A DNA stretch of 64,000 nt from Ecdyonurus torrentis (taxonomy: Eukaryota; Arthropoda; Insecta; Ephemeroptera; Heptageniidae), in the NCBI GenBank assembly GCA_949318235.1, contig OX439134.1, positions 16,720,634 through 16,784,633 of the forward strand. The letters run 5' to 3'. Below are positions 1 through 13,140 of this stretch, one piece after another. The position numbers were made by a program, and so were the translations under genes. Position 1 is the stretch's first letter. Each line of letters opens with the position of its first letter. The notes under the pieces were generated by a model that saw only the letters and a program-made list of their open reading frames with translations, had not been told where the DNA came from and ran no database searches.

Positions 1-454
1 ATTTACTTCAACGTCTAGGCAAATATAGCTTATAATTATTTATTCAAGGGAGAATCAGATAATTTTATTTTTTATTTACATTCATCTCGTTAGCAAATTG
101 AATCAATTTTCTTTGAATGATTTTCAATATTATACTATTGTTTTTATAAGTTTATTGGAAAGTACAGCTTTTAACATAAAAATCTTAATTCTTTTGTCAT
201 ATAGTGATACCATGTGTATTGTACAGTGACTAAGATGAAATTTTTTAATTTCATTAAAGTGATATGGAAAATGTCCAGGTAACTATAAAATGTACCATAG
301 TAATGTGCAAAAAAAAAAAAAAAAAAAAAAAATGTACGGCTTTTAATGTGTACACTTCTCCCGAATAAATCTGACCACAGTGTTCATGTTTCCAAATGTT
401 AAATTATGGAGAAACTTTAACGCAACCAGTCAGATTTATTCTGGAGGAGTGTAC

Positions 455-576
455 GTACAGCTCTGGACAAAAGTTCCCGAACGGGACAGAGGCGACCGCT
501 GCGTTTTCTCATAAAGATAACACAGTGATGTGGCTGCCTATGCAATTCTTTCGGGAACTTTTGGCCAGAGCTGTAC
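455..576. mobile_element. Small hairpin MITE, family 9
   Basis: GTACAGCTCTGGACAAAAGT to its inverted partner ending AGCTGTAC. A second copy lies at 30821-30950. Confidence 0.65.
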
Positions 577-719
577 ATCAAAAACTACTTTCGCACTTTA
601 AATTAAATGACAATTTTAATACATTGCTGAAGATTTTCATTTCCAATGCTGTACACAAGGTTATTATGAATGACTAGTTTTTTTTTATATACGAATACCC
701 CATACCTATTTTAAGGACT

Positions 720-905
720 GTACCCGAAGGAAATGAAAAACTTGCACAACAATGGAAGCAAATGCCAACAGTTCAATGCATTCTTTGCCACCCACCGCAC
801 CCACTCTATATCTTAACCTGTGTTATCTATATAACAATGTTGCCATATTTAAGATTTTTACATAAGCCTAATGTATTGCAAGGTTTAGATTTCAATTTGG
901 TACTT
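720..905 (+). repeat. Dispersed repeat (CCGAAGGAAATGAAAAACTTG)
   Basis: Shares long stretches with 33999-34180, including CAATGCATTCTTTGCCACCC and ATTTCAATTTGGTAC. A weak third copy is near 52470-52645. Confidence 0.55.
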
Positions 906-909
906 TGGG

Positions 910-1012
910 TATAAGTGAGCTGTAGGGTTTATTTGTATGACTTAATCAAGTAAAGATTTACATTTCAAGGACTGTACATATGTGGTTAAGTGAGCTGTAG
1001 GGTTTATTTGTG
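910..1012 (+). repeat. Short direct repeat
   Basis: GTGAGCTGTAGGGTTTATTTG occurs twice, near 915 and 991. Confidence 0.5.
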
Positions 1013-2165
1013 CTACTAACATGCATGCAATTGACTATGACCACTTGGCCTGTCCACTATTTCTACTCCAGTAACACAAAGTACACTTATGACTTGTGAT
1101 AATTAGCTCCTGTCTGTTGCAGAGTGAGTCCTGCTACTGCTGCATGCCATGAAGCTTTGTACTTTGAAACTCATGTTTTTATAATATAATAATAATAAAT
1201 TTAGTTTTAATTCATTATTATTATCTCCTTTTTTTTTTTTTTTAATTCATATATCTTCACGAAAAAACAAAATATAATTTATACTACATTGAATAATTAT
1301 TATATAGTAGAGAACAAATCTTGCTATTTTGGAATAACATAAGTAATTATGCTGCACATCTGAACAATTATGCTATGTAGTATAATCACTATACAATATA
1401 CATAGAATAATCATATTGTTATGTTGCATAATTATTACTTTTTTTTTTTCATTGTTTAAAACTCTCAAACTCAATAGATCTGTATGTTACGGTTATATGT
1501 AGACGTATTTATAAATTTTAGCACCAAATGTTAAATCAAATTATAATTTGTTTCATCAAAAAAAAAAAAAAAAAAAAAAAAAAAAAGCAATAAAACATTT
1601 TTTTTTAAAGTAATAATTAGATTATCAGCAAATTGAATCTCTAAAATTTTATAAGTGACTCCCAACTTCTTTAAGACATTTAAAAGTCAATGGTAACGTC
1701 TATTTAGGATACAAATTTCAAAATTCATGATAGGCAAGAAAAAAGTGTTGAAATTTAATGAGATTGTAAAATTTCAAAAATTTAGAACTCAAATTTTTCT
1801 ATGGTGCCCCTCATCAATTTATTAGGACGGGAAATCAGGTACTACGGGATTTGACTAAAAAATTGTAAAGAAAGAAAAATCTGAAATTTTGCCCAGTGAT
1901 ACCATTAGGATAATCTTCAATAATGTGAACATTTTGGAGGATCACCATGCTAGATTTTAAGTAATGATTTTTTGAAGTTTTAGTCCCAAGAGCCCAAGTA
2001 AATTTCATTAATTATTTTTTCTCTTATCTGATGGTCATGAGTTCTAAATTTTTTATCATATAGGTAGCTGTTACTGTTAACTTTCCAATAACATCATAAA
2101 GTTTGGAAGTTTTCTATTTAGATTTTAAGATGTAAGTCATCTGAATACAACCCTTAACAACATTA

Positions 2166-2506
2166 TTAAAGCCATAGACCACATAAAACAACAGGTGCTT
2201 TTTAATGAATAAACATAAAATGTGATCTTTAAAACTGATGACAATTTTTACCAGAATGCTAATATAGCCCCACGAGAGAGCGTGAAAATACTGTAAAGTA
2301 TGCAATTTGCTTGAAAATTCATGTTTATGACGTCAGAAACATGTAAAAATTAGTAGGAAAATGTTGTGCAAGTTGCATAAATCGAATATTCTGATCACTG
2401 CTACGGGGCTACTGTTGGGTTTTGAGACAAACTAATGTTATTTATGTAAGTCCCATCAAGTGTTTTGTGATATAAATGCTTGTTTTTCTCTGGTATATTG
2501 CTTTAA
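2166..2506 (-). mobile_element. MITE family 1 (TTAAAG termini), copy 1
   Basis: About 340 bp, bounded by TTAAAGCCATAGACC and CTTTAA. It contains TTTATGACGTCAGAAAC and AGAGCGTGAAAA blocks shared by all copies. TTAA at both outer ends suggests insertion into TTAA targets, as in piggyBac-type transposition. No coding capacity. Confidence 0.75.
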
Positions 2507-3056
2507 GTATATCACTATGTAGAAAATATTTTTCTGCCTTTATAACTTTTCATCAAATAGAAGCAAACCTTATTTTCCAGACTGAATAGTAAATTAGTTT
2601 ATTTGGATGAATGGTATATTACATAGACCGCATATAGTAAAATTTGTTGACGCTGCAAGTGTTGGTTCCTTCAACAATCCATATTTATACCCTACTCTCT
2701 TCCTACAAAAAAAAAAAAAAAAAAAAAAAAACTAAATTGTGCTTACCCTAGTGACAATTTTCAAAATATAATTTATAGTATTATTATTATTACTATAACG
2801 TAGAATAAAATAAAAATATTATCCTTACAATATAACTTTCAATTCAATTTATTATAAAATAAAACTAGTATATAATAATATAATAATAAGTTCTTATTTT
2901 TATATATAATATGAAACTACCCATTCATTTCATAAAAAAAATAGTATAGTATACCCTAAAGCGAAATAATACTTTTTTATATTTATACTCACAATATAAT
3001 ATAAAAATAAAAAGAGCAATTCTTTGGTACATAATAACGACAACTTTTCTATTATG

Positions 3057-3162
<106 letters not shown>

Positions 3163-3718
3163 GCTCATAGGAAAAATGAGCACAAACTCGTATACGAGTA
3201 TACTTATAGTCTATCCGAAAACGGAAATAATAGTTTTTTCAATTGCTAATCGTTTGATAAACATGAAATTAGCACAACAGTAACTTTAATATTTTGCTAA
3301 TAACCATGCAAATTTTTGAGTTTTTTCGATCTCCATGACCTAAGATAAATGGGTGTATCCCATATGAATGTGATGTGATCCATTACTTTTTTGTTGCTAC
3401 AGGAGAGAAAAAAGAAGTTATTGCTGTAGTTAACTGATACAAATATTAGTTTTTTACAATGTTATAACAAGTAATAATAATTTAATACCTTTACAGTTTT
3501 TATATTATTAAATTGTCAGTTAACTGTTATTTTTCGAATGTTTTTTTTATGCTTTCATTATTATAGTTTTTATATAACAAATTAAAGGCATAGACTACTT
3601 TAACGTTATAGCTTCTATAATGAATGATTATATTTATACCTGAAATCAATATTGATTCGACCGAGTTCGTTATTATTATTTTTCTTCCGTTGAAATAGAG
3701 CCTTTGACAGAGCCTTCG

Positions 3719-4064
3719 TTAAAGCCATAGACAACATAAAACAACATATTTTGCTTTTTAATGAATAAACACGAAATGGGATCTTCAAAACTGATGACAA
3801 TTTTTATTAGAATGTCAATGTAGCCCCATTAGAGAGTGTAAAAAAACTGTAAAGTATTCAATTTGCGTGAAAATTCATGTTTATGACGTCAGAAACATGC
3901 AAAAATTAGTATGAAAATGTTGTGTGTGTTGCATAAATCGAATTTTCTGATCACTGCTACGGGGCTACTGTTGGGTTTTGAGACAAACTAATGTTATTTA
4001 TGTAAGTCCCATCAAGTGTTTTGTGATGTAAATGCTTATGTTTTTCTCTGGTCTCTTCCTTTAA
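3719..4064 (-). mobile_element. MITE family 1, copy 2
   Basis: Bounded by TTAAAGCCATAGAC and CTTTAA, full length, same orientation as copy 1. Confidence 0.75.
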
Positions 4065-4674
4065 AATGTATTTTCTTTCTTTGACAATAATTTATTTTAA
4101 ATATAATATAATTTTCAATACTTTCAGTACGCAATTTTTAATATTAGCATTTGAACTTCTTGTGGGTTATTTTAGTATAAAAAATATAAATTACTACAAT
4201 GTTGAGACCCACAACATCAAACCCTTACATACTTTTGATCTTTCAACCCCTCCAATTTTTAAATTTTAAAATTTTTCTTTCATAGAATTCAAATCAAAGT
4301 TTGCATAAACTTTTTTTTTTTTTTTTTTTTGACATCGAAAGTGGACAAAAAACTTTTTTTTTTCTTTTATCTTTCATCAATTTTTAAGATCAAATTTTTA
4401 GTTCATATGATTAGTATGGAAAAATAGTCTAAGAATTTGGGAAATAATAATTTTATAGGATGAATAGGTTTTTGTACTTTTAATGTATAAAATATTTAAA
4501 ATTTTCTATTTTGATGTCACCATGGATAAAAATTGTACATTAAAAATATATTTTTACTCTAAATTTTTTTTCCCTGAATGCGTGGTGCATTTTGGCCGTT
4601 TTGTTGATAAGTCACTCATTTACATTCTTCCATCCTCATTTTATGTATACAATCTATATGAGTGCATATAATAT

Positions 4675-4717
<43 letters not shown>

Positions 4718-4722
<5 letters not shown>

Positions 4723-6200
4723 AAAAATTCATTGTAGTCTTACCTTCTATAAGACCCTGGGCTTTCACTCGCTGCTTGTTTTGACGATAAAAAATAACAC
4801 ACAACACCATAAAAAATTGTCACTTATATATAAGTTAATAAACAGACTCAATTCACAGTTTTTTAAAAATTATATATACAAAGCTATGTTATATTACACC
4901 AATTGTAACGTTTTCGAGTGCGTATGTAGAAACATACAGTGTCTGCACTCTTCTTCTGCTTACTGACTCTTGCTCACGAGGCGCGCCGACCTCCGCAACG
5001 GGGGGAGTGGCTCGTCCTCGTCAGGTGTTATTTTATTGTTTACATTTTCACCTGTACGATCACGTGGTACAGTCTTTTTACATGAATCTATAAGTGGAAT
5101 CCAAATAGGCGGCAAATCAAAACTAGGTTGACTGATTGTTTCATTATTTCTTCTTGACATTTCTATTGCTTCTAATATTTTTCTTTTTTTATAATGACTT
5201 TCTCTTCCTATCACCTTTGTTTTCTCCCATTGAATTTGATGGCTGTTCTCCAGTGCATGATCTACAAGTTTTGAATATCCTGTATCTCTTTTCTCTATTT
5301 TTTGCCTGTGTTCATTCACCCTGATGTCCAATGGACGACCTGTTTCTCCGATGTATTCTTTCTCACATACACAGGGTATAGAATATACTACATCTTTATT
5401 CATATTTTTCTTCATGTCTGGTTTTGTACGTGCTAAACTTGATTTTAATGTGTCTCTGGAAGAACAAACAATACGAAGATTGACTCCCCTACCAATACGT
5501 TGTATTTTTTCACTCAACCCTTGCATATAGGGGATGCAAATGGTTGCGTCTGGTTTCTTTTCTTCAGTATTGTTTCTTTCTTTGCTGTTTTTATTTTTTA
5601 TTTTATGAATAACGTGTAATGGATAATCATTTTCTTTTAAAATGTGTTTTATTTTACTAATTTCTTCATTTATTAATTTTTTATCATTACAGTGCGTTCT
5701 TGCCCTATGTAATAACGTAGCTGCTATACCTGTTTTTGTAGAGTGTGGATGATTTGAATTGAAATTTAGATATCTCCCACTGTCTGTTTCTTTTCGATAT
5801 ACTGAAGTCGTAATTTTGTTTTCTATAGATCTTTTTACCCTTACATCTAAGAAGGGCAGTTCACCCTCTTTCTCATATTCAATTGTGAATTTAATAGTTG
5901 CTGCCTGATTATTCCTGACGAGGACGAGCCACTCCCCCCGTTGCGGAGGTCGGCGCGCCTCGTGAGCAAGAGTCAGTAAGCAGAAGAAGAGTGCAGACAC
6001 TGTATGTTTCTACATACGCACTCGAAAACATAGCTATGTATATATAATTTTTAAAAAACTGTGAATTGAGTCTTTTTATTAACTTATATATAAGTGACAA
6101 TTTTTTTATGGTGTTGTGTGTTATTTTTTATCGTCAAAACAAGCAGCGAGTGAAAGCCCAGGGTCTTATAGAAGGTAAGACTACAATGAATTTTTATCAT
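4718..6200 (-). mobile_element. 5'-truncated Penelope-like retroelement with inverted terminal segments
   Basis: A minus-strand Penelope-like element keeps only the end of the reverse transcriptase and the GIY-YIG endonuclease. Its 3' end (4718-5025) is repeated in inverted orientation at 5914-6200, forming roughly 290-310 bp terminal inverted repeats. The left arm has about 20 bp more (ATATTACACCAATTGTAACG). The left arm abuts a (TA)n tract at 4670-4719, and another (AT)n tract starts about 34 bp beyond the right arm. Inverted terminal copies and 5' truncation are typical of Penelope elements. No target-site duplication can be recognised against the AT repeats. Confidence 0.85.
4960..6000 (-). 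pseudogene. Penelope-like RT C-terminus and GIY-YIG endonuclease, truncated ORF
   Basis: An open 346-codon frame. Residues 1-29 are only the antisense of the inverted terminal segment and are not true protein. Residues 38-100 match the end of the Penelope-type reverse transcriptase (LPFLDVRVKR, then YRKETDSGRYLNFNSNHP). Residues 203-305 form the GIY-YIG endonuclease: VYSIPC at 205-210, YIG at 216-218, Arg227, Glu230-His231, candidate catalytic Glu277. The last 21 residues (DEDEPLPPLRRSARLVSKSQ region) are encoded within the left repeat. The RT palm with the catalytic YADD motif is absent, so the copy cannot move by itself. The frame is intact over its remaining length, which suggests a young insertion. 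Confidence 0.85.
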
Positions 6201-6231
6201 CATGTCACCTCGCTTGATATTCAAATTTTCA

Positions 6232-6234
<3 letters not shown>

Positions 6235-6303
<69 letters not shown>
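6235..6303. repeat. (AT)n next to the Penelope-like element
   Basis: Begins about 34 bp beyond the right arm of the element. The partner tract at 4670-4719 touches the left arm. Confidence 0.9.
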
Positions 6304-6306
<3 letters not shown>

Positions 6307-6631
6307 CTAGCTTACTATTCAAAAGCGTAAGAATAACTGAATTATATTATTATTTATAGTTAATTGAAAAAATTAAAATTTAATTATAGCAACTATCAAT
6401 CATATGGCATCCTTTATAGTAGAAATCCTTTATAAAGTATTTCTACTATAACCATGTATTCCATATGATTGAATTTTGTTCTTTATATCATCCAGTAATA
6501 GTTATTATAAAAATTTCAGCATTTTTTAGTATTTTCATTTAATTATTGTACACTTTATATACGTGCATTAGCTTTTAATAAAATTGGAGTTACATAGAGA
6601 CGTGATAGATATTTACATTTCAATTAATTTT

Positions 6632-6669
<38 letters not shown>

Positions 6670-6830
6670 CTATAACAAGATAATTATAATGTAATTATAC
6701 ATGATCACGTTACTATAATTAATAATGTAATTTGATGAATAAAGCTGCATATTATAATCATGTTAATGCATAACACATTTTTCTTTTTAAAATTTTATTT
6801 CATACGTATATTATTGTCATTTTCAAATAT

Positions 6831-7209
6831 CAGTCTTGTATTCCATCCATACCCAAAATTTCTATAACGATAGTTTTTCCACAAATATAAATCATATATA
6901 GTTCAATGTTTTTATTGAAACAAAATATTATTTCAAATCTTACTCTATGAATGTACATACTAAATTTACAATGATTGCCATCTCATTCAGTTTTTTTCTC
7001 TTGTTTTTCTTTGTATTTTTATGCACTTTTATTATTTTTATATGTTTTTTTTCTTAGTTTTTGAGCAAAAAGTATCATAATCGATATGACGATAATATCG
7101 TATAATCTATAACGATGATTTTAAAAAAACTGTTAATCGATATCGCATCGATAACCAAATATCGTTATAGTATCGTTATCGCTAATACGATAATCCAACC
7201 CCAAGACTG
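6831..7209. mobile_element. Probable hAT-like non-autonomous element
   Basis: Begins CAGTCTTGTATTCCA and ends CCAACCCCAAGACTG, with flanking TCAAATAT and TCAAAATT (6 of 8 identical, suggesting an old 8-bp duplication). The interior is rich in TATCG/ACGATA repeats. No transposase remains. Confidence 0.5.
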
Positions 7210-8407
7210 TCAAAATTCAAATTCCAAAAAAAAAAAAAAAAAAAAAAAAAAATTGTTTGTTTCTCCTTCAATACAATAATTGTAAATCAGCTGGTATGAC
7301 AAAATAATTGATAAGTAAGTGTGGTAGCTTGAGTATGATAGTTTGGTCGATCAGAGCCCGCAGTAATGCGGTCGGTATAGTCTGCACAGAAAGTGATCTG
7401 AGGGAAACCAAAGTTTGTTCTGTCAAGTATTGTGAGACTTTAATTTACATCGGTATCAATAAAATGTTGAAATTAACGAATTTATTGATCGAAGGATTTC
7501 AATGTAATATGGATCGTTTCTACGTGTTTGTGCTTTTTTTTTATCAAATTTGTCAAAAAAAAAGTTCAATACATGTTTATCAAATTGATTTACCTAAAAA
7601 TATTACTAGTTTTAAAATATATTGAAAATTCAACTTTTTTTTTTTTACCTATACTCTTTTGTATTTAACCAAATATTATATAAATTTTTATCTTTTAACA
7701 CAAAATTATTCGCCTCTTGTGATAGAAAGCTACATGAAAATATCTCTCTCGTCATTTTAGCTTATTGTGAGTGAAATAAAAAAAAATTCTGGATAATATT
7801 TAATTCAGCTAGAGGGGGTTTGGTATTTTATTTTTATACATACAAAAATGTTCAAGTGACATTGATACGCCCCATGGCTAATGTGCTATATAATATTAGA
7901 TTGCTCATTCGCATCGTTCTGAATAACAACTCATGTATTATATTTGACTTTAAAATGTGTTTTTATTGAAAAAAAAAAATGAAAAAATATTAAAATTATT
8001 GAAAGATTATTATTATGTAACCTATCAGATACAAAATCAGAATATTGACTTTTGCTGTAGTATTATGTTTATTTTATGAAAAGTGTCAAAAAATCTCGTT
8101 AAAATGTGCCATTAAAAATGTTCACTTTTTACCTGCATGATTAAGGTGATATTTTTTACCATTCAAAAAAACTCGCTCTAAATTTGTAACGTGATTCTTA
8201 TGAGAAAAACACGCACTGGATTTAATTGATAAAATATGTTATCACTTTCAAAAAATATTATTTTTAAAATTCAAGCTATTTTGATTTTATTACTAAAAAT
8301 TTATATTAATATATGGATTGCTTTAAAATAAATACTGTTGTGTATGTTGTTTTCGGGACTATTTGGGTACAATGCTTTAAAATTTATACTGATGAGACAC
8401 ATGGCAT

Positions 8408-8459
<52 letters not shown>

Positions 8460-8836
8460 TAAGGTAAGAAAGAACAGAGACATAAAGACAGAAACAGAAG
8501 AATAAAGACACAAATCAAGAGACACAGAATGACAGATACATAAGGACGGACACAAAACAGAGACAAATAGAACGAAAACAGACATACAAAGTCACGAAAG
8601 ACAGAATGACAGAAACAGAAAGTATAAGACAAACAAATAAATAAATACATATATACAGAGTGGAATTAAACAGAATGAAGGATGTACCGTATAGGACAGA
8701 GAGAAAGACAGAATACACACCAAAGACAGAAGGACAAATATAGAGATATACAGTATTATATTATTATACAGTAATATATAGGATATACTATAATATAATA
8801 CAGCAAAAAATACCAATGAAGAAGGAAAAAAATATA

Positions 8837-9146
8837 TTAAAAGCGTAGAACACCTTGAACAAAAAAGTTGCATAATATCCTAACAAACCTGAAAATCAAC
8901 GTTGCCGGAGTCATTGATTTCTAATTTATTTGCCATTCGCAAAATGACACTGGCGGTCACTGACGTCACAGCTCGCCCGGTTTACACTTGCGTGGACCAG
9001 GCGAGCTGTGACGTCAGTGACCGCCAGTGGAATTTTGTGCATGGAAAATAAATTAGAAATCAATGACTACGGCCAAATCAACGTTGATTTTCAGGTTTGT
9101 TAGGATATTACACAACTTTTTTGTTCAAGGTATTCTACGCCTTTGA
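8837..9146. mobile_element. Foldback family 2, full copy
   Basis: Two long inverted arms from AAAGCGTAGAACACCTTGAA to TTCAAGGTATTCTACGC, with TGACGTCA in both arms and a short loop. No coding capacity. Confidence 0.75.
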
Positions 9147-9602
9147 GTATTTTACAACAGATAAAATGAAGTTAAGTGAAGAAAGGAGAAATACAAGTAA
9201 AAACAAAAAAGGTTCGACAAAAACAATTAAAAGTTTACTTTTGCATTAGTATTGCATTGTATTGGTGACTTAAACAAGAGCAATATAAAGTGTATACTGA
9301 AGTAGTATAATAAAGTCTCTTTATATGAGACAATGTTTTTGTGTATGTGTCTCAGTATTTACTACTACTGTATATTATATGTGAGCAGGTTTATATATAG
9401 TGGTCGTTGTCTTCTTGATCGTCTTTTCTTATTGACAATTTCCTACTTGACGGTATGACCATTCACTACTCTGATTTCTTTATACTGTATATAAGTATAT
9501 CAACAAAAACTACCCTAAGAACTTTATTAAACAATGAAAGTACAGTTCATGACATAAAGAAGGGAACATTTTTGTTGAGTCATCATTGTTGCATTTATTT
9601 AT

Positions 9603-9708
<106 letters not shown>

Positions 9709-10039
9709 ATTTAGATGCAATAATATTCAAACAAAAAATCTATAAATTTGTTATTTAATAAGAAAATAAAGAAATTTTATTATCATATACCCATTTGGTT
9801 TGAAGTAGATAGCAAAAATTTATTGATAGAAATATTCAATTTATTTTCAATTGGTTATATTAAAAATCACAAATTTTGTTTGTAATTAACCCCCTGGAAA
9901 AAAATGCTACAACTTGCAAAAACTTTCGAGCTCTAATTTTTTTAAAATTATTATTTTCTTATAGTGATACACGATACATTTTTGTTAAATGCATTCCATG
10001 ACGATGCAACGTATTCAGGAGGTGCATGATTGATGTGAT

Positions 10040-10140
10040 TGCACCAACCAGCCTGCCTAAAGGTTTCCTTGGTTTCTCTATAGTATCAAGGTAAATACCG
10101 GGTATAGCCCGTGTGTGCAGTTTCGATTAAACTAAAGTCC
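10040..10140. repeat. Dispersed repeat with CCCGTGTGTGC block
   Basis: GGTTTCTCTATAGTATCAAG and GTAAATACCGGG, then GCCCGTGTGTGC. An inverted partner lies at 39950-40035. Confidence 0.45.
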
Positions 10141-10498
10141 CTAGAAATTACGAAGTACCCTCACTAAAACCGTATAGATCGTATAGCATTATTATTCTTA
10201 TATAAACATAAGAAAGATAATCTTGAGAAATATTAAACAGGCCAAAAGTTCTATATGATTTAACAATACAATAAAAAAAGTGTATGTAATAACACGTATA
10301 TAGTGTACTGTACCACCTTATTGTGTTGAATGTACTTCAAATTAGTGTTCTAAAACTTTCACAGCGAACAATAAACCACTTTGTGTGTACAAAACTTTAC
10401 CATAGAGTTTCTATAATACCACTTTACAGTTTGTACCGTAATATACCGTATATTGGAGATGTGTTGGTTAATATATAGAGAGAGCATAGCTTTTTGTA

Positions 10499-10559
<61 letters not shown>

Positions 10560-10696
10560 AAAATTAAACAAGTGAATAATATTACTATTATTATTCAAAT
10601 AAGTATAAACTCATCGAAACGATCTTTAGCAATTTTGAAGAAACATAATATAATACTATATTTTTATGTATATAATAAATGATTATACTTTTTTTT

Positions 10697-10860
10697 GTGT
10701 GTGGTTATTTTACTTAAAAATGAATTTCTTGTATTGGCATAATATGGGAATAACATAAGTATGTAAATGGAGTTTTGCGTTAACTGATATCTCCATTTGA
10801 TTGCATTGTATGGCCATAAGCCAATATAAGTTCATTTTTAAGTAAAATAACTGTACACGG
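10697..10860. mobile_element. MITE family 7, copy 1
   Basis: Inverted ends TTTTACTTAAAAATGAATTTC and AAGTAAAA, with an inner block CTCCATTTGATTGCATTG. Other copies are at 42.9, 52.1 and 57.1 kb. Confidence 0.6.
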
Positions 10861-11105
10861 ATGAAAATAAAAACACATTACGTAATAATTATGCCTGACC
10901 ATTACAATCAACCTGACCATTGCCTGTATATACAATTTGTTTAAAAATGCATAATCAATTCCATACTTCATAACAATATATCACAAAGCATAATATTATG
11001 TTATTGTATAGCATAACTATTTATATTATTCTAATTTAGCATCGTTTATGCTATAATAATAAAATAAATGTGGCATAAACAACGCGTAATTTTCTATTTC
11101 CGTGC
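10849..11105. mobile_element. MITE family 6 (TTACGTAAT / AGCATAA)
   Basis: ACGTAATAATTATGC start and CGCGTAATTTTCTATTTCCG end. Family 6 is the commonest element here and is made mostly of AGCATAA and ATTATGC words. Confidence 0.55.
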
Positions 11106-11329
11106 TACTTTATCGTGAGTATGAAAATGAATAGTAGAAAAATGAAAACTTGCAATTATAGTTAGGTAGTGCACTAAAAGTGTACAGTACTATATTTATC
11201 TGCTGTGGTATATGCACTAGGTATTAGTTTTTACAGTGTATTATTAATTATTTCAGTTATTTTTGCATCATATGACTTTTTTTGATTACGATGACTAAAA
11301 TTAGTAAATTTACTAAAATTAGTAAATTC

Positions 11330-11376
<47 letters not shown>

Positions 11377-11644
11377 GCCCTGCTGTACCTTGCAAGTCTC
11401 AAACTCTCTTTCTTTCTCCTCCTCCTTGAGCTAAAATGATTGTATGTTTTATATCTCAATTTGAAGTAAGAAAAGAAGGTCTCAAATGACAGGAGATAAA
11501 ATAGATGGGTCTTATAATACACTTTATTAGCTGTATAATATCATAAGTGACTTGGATCACATTTTATTTGCCTTCTTTCTTTCTTCTTATTTTTTCTATA
11601 CAGCAAAAAACAGCAATACAATAAAAACGATCAAAAAAGGTATT

Positions 11645-11780
11645 GAGAGTTTGTAATTTAACGCCTATTTTACACGGGTAGTTTTAATGAAAGGGTTTAG
11701 CTTTCGTGTTACACCGTGTTATATAAGCAGTAAACTGACATTGAAAAGGAATTCGGCTCGACCGCAGTGGTCTGGGAAAC
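11645..11780 (-). mobile_element. tRNA-derived SINE, internally deleted, 13-bp target duplication
   Basis: Same family as 62805-63093. Flanked by CAAAAAAGGTATT at 11632-11644 and 11781-11793. It carries the tail region and GGCTCGACC, then jumps straight to GCAGTGGTCTGGGAAAC, so the tRNA T-arm centre is missing, consistent with loss across a hairpin. Confidence 0.7.
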
Positions 11781-12348
11781 CAAAAAAGGTATTCTTAGAA
11801 ATTTGTTGTATTTCTTTAAGGGAGTAGGTAACTGACTGATATCTCGCAAACTAGACGGTCGCGAATTATAATATTAACACAAAGCAAATAAAAGAAGAAA
11901 TAATATATACTTAAAGGTTTTGCTTCGTCAAACCTGTGAAAACACGATCAAATATTTAAGTTATTCCACTTTAAAGATTACATGCAAATTTAGAAATTCA
12001 AATTTTAGCGGCGAATTTTAGTCAAATTGGAAACTTTTTTTAAAATTAAAAATATTATTTAAACTTTTTTCGGAAAAAAAAAAAAAAAAAAATTAAAATT
12101 TTCAATTTCATTTGAAAATTATAGTGTTTGTTTTGCTGGAAATAAAGAACGTACGAAGAATTATTGTGAAAATATAGTTCCTCTTTTAACGATTTCCGGT
12201 CCAAGTTGGTCACCCTCTTCGTTAATTGAAAACTTCAACCTTTCAATTGTATTTATTTACATAAAAGAAATTCAAGTTAATTAACAATATATAAATTAAA
12301 AAATCTGGCAATGTGTTTTTTAACACCACATAAATTTGTCCTAATTCA

Positions 12349-12540
<192 letters not shown>

Positions 12541-13140
12541 CAGTTGATATATAAAACAGTCCCTTAGAAAATTGATTGCTTAGAGACTCTTACAGGATAT
12601 TAATAAACAAAATTCTTTAAAAAAAATATACATATAAAAACTCAAATGTGTATAAATTGAATTAAATGAGATTTGCTGTTGACAAATTTAAATACTTTAA
12701 ATAAAACTTATTTGAGCTTCAAATTGACATCAATGAAATATATTTATATATAAAAAAGTTTTGAAAAAGTAATAAATTTATCAAAGTTGTCACTTGAACG
12801 GAAAGAAGATTTTTTTTTCCTTTCTCTGTTATATAAAATATAAAATGAAAGATTGAGGTGAACTGACCTACTTTCAATCTATGTTCAAATATAACATTGC
12901 ATGATAATTTAATATATTTTATATTATAAAAAATCAAAGTAAATATAGAGCATGTTAACTTTATATTATCAATAAAGTTTCAATTCAAGTCTGGAATTTT
13001 AATTTTTTTTCATTGTTGCATTTTTAGTGATAAATACTTTTGGTACACTGTGTCAGAATACAAATTTTGCTACAGTTAGAAACTACAAGTTAATTTTATT
13101 TATAATAATCAAATTATATATTTTTATTTCTTGCTTTTTG

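Noticed and set aside
396..677. 93-codon plus-strand ORF
   Set aside because: It runs through the hairpin MITE at 455-576 and has no recognised domain.
7308..7625. 105-codon ORF with a more balanced first half
   Set aside because: No recognisable motif and a low-complexity second half; too weak to call a gene.
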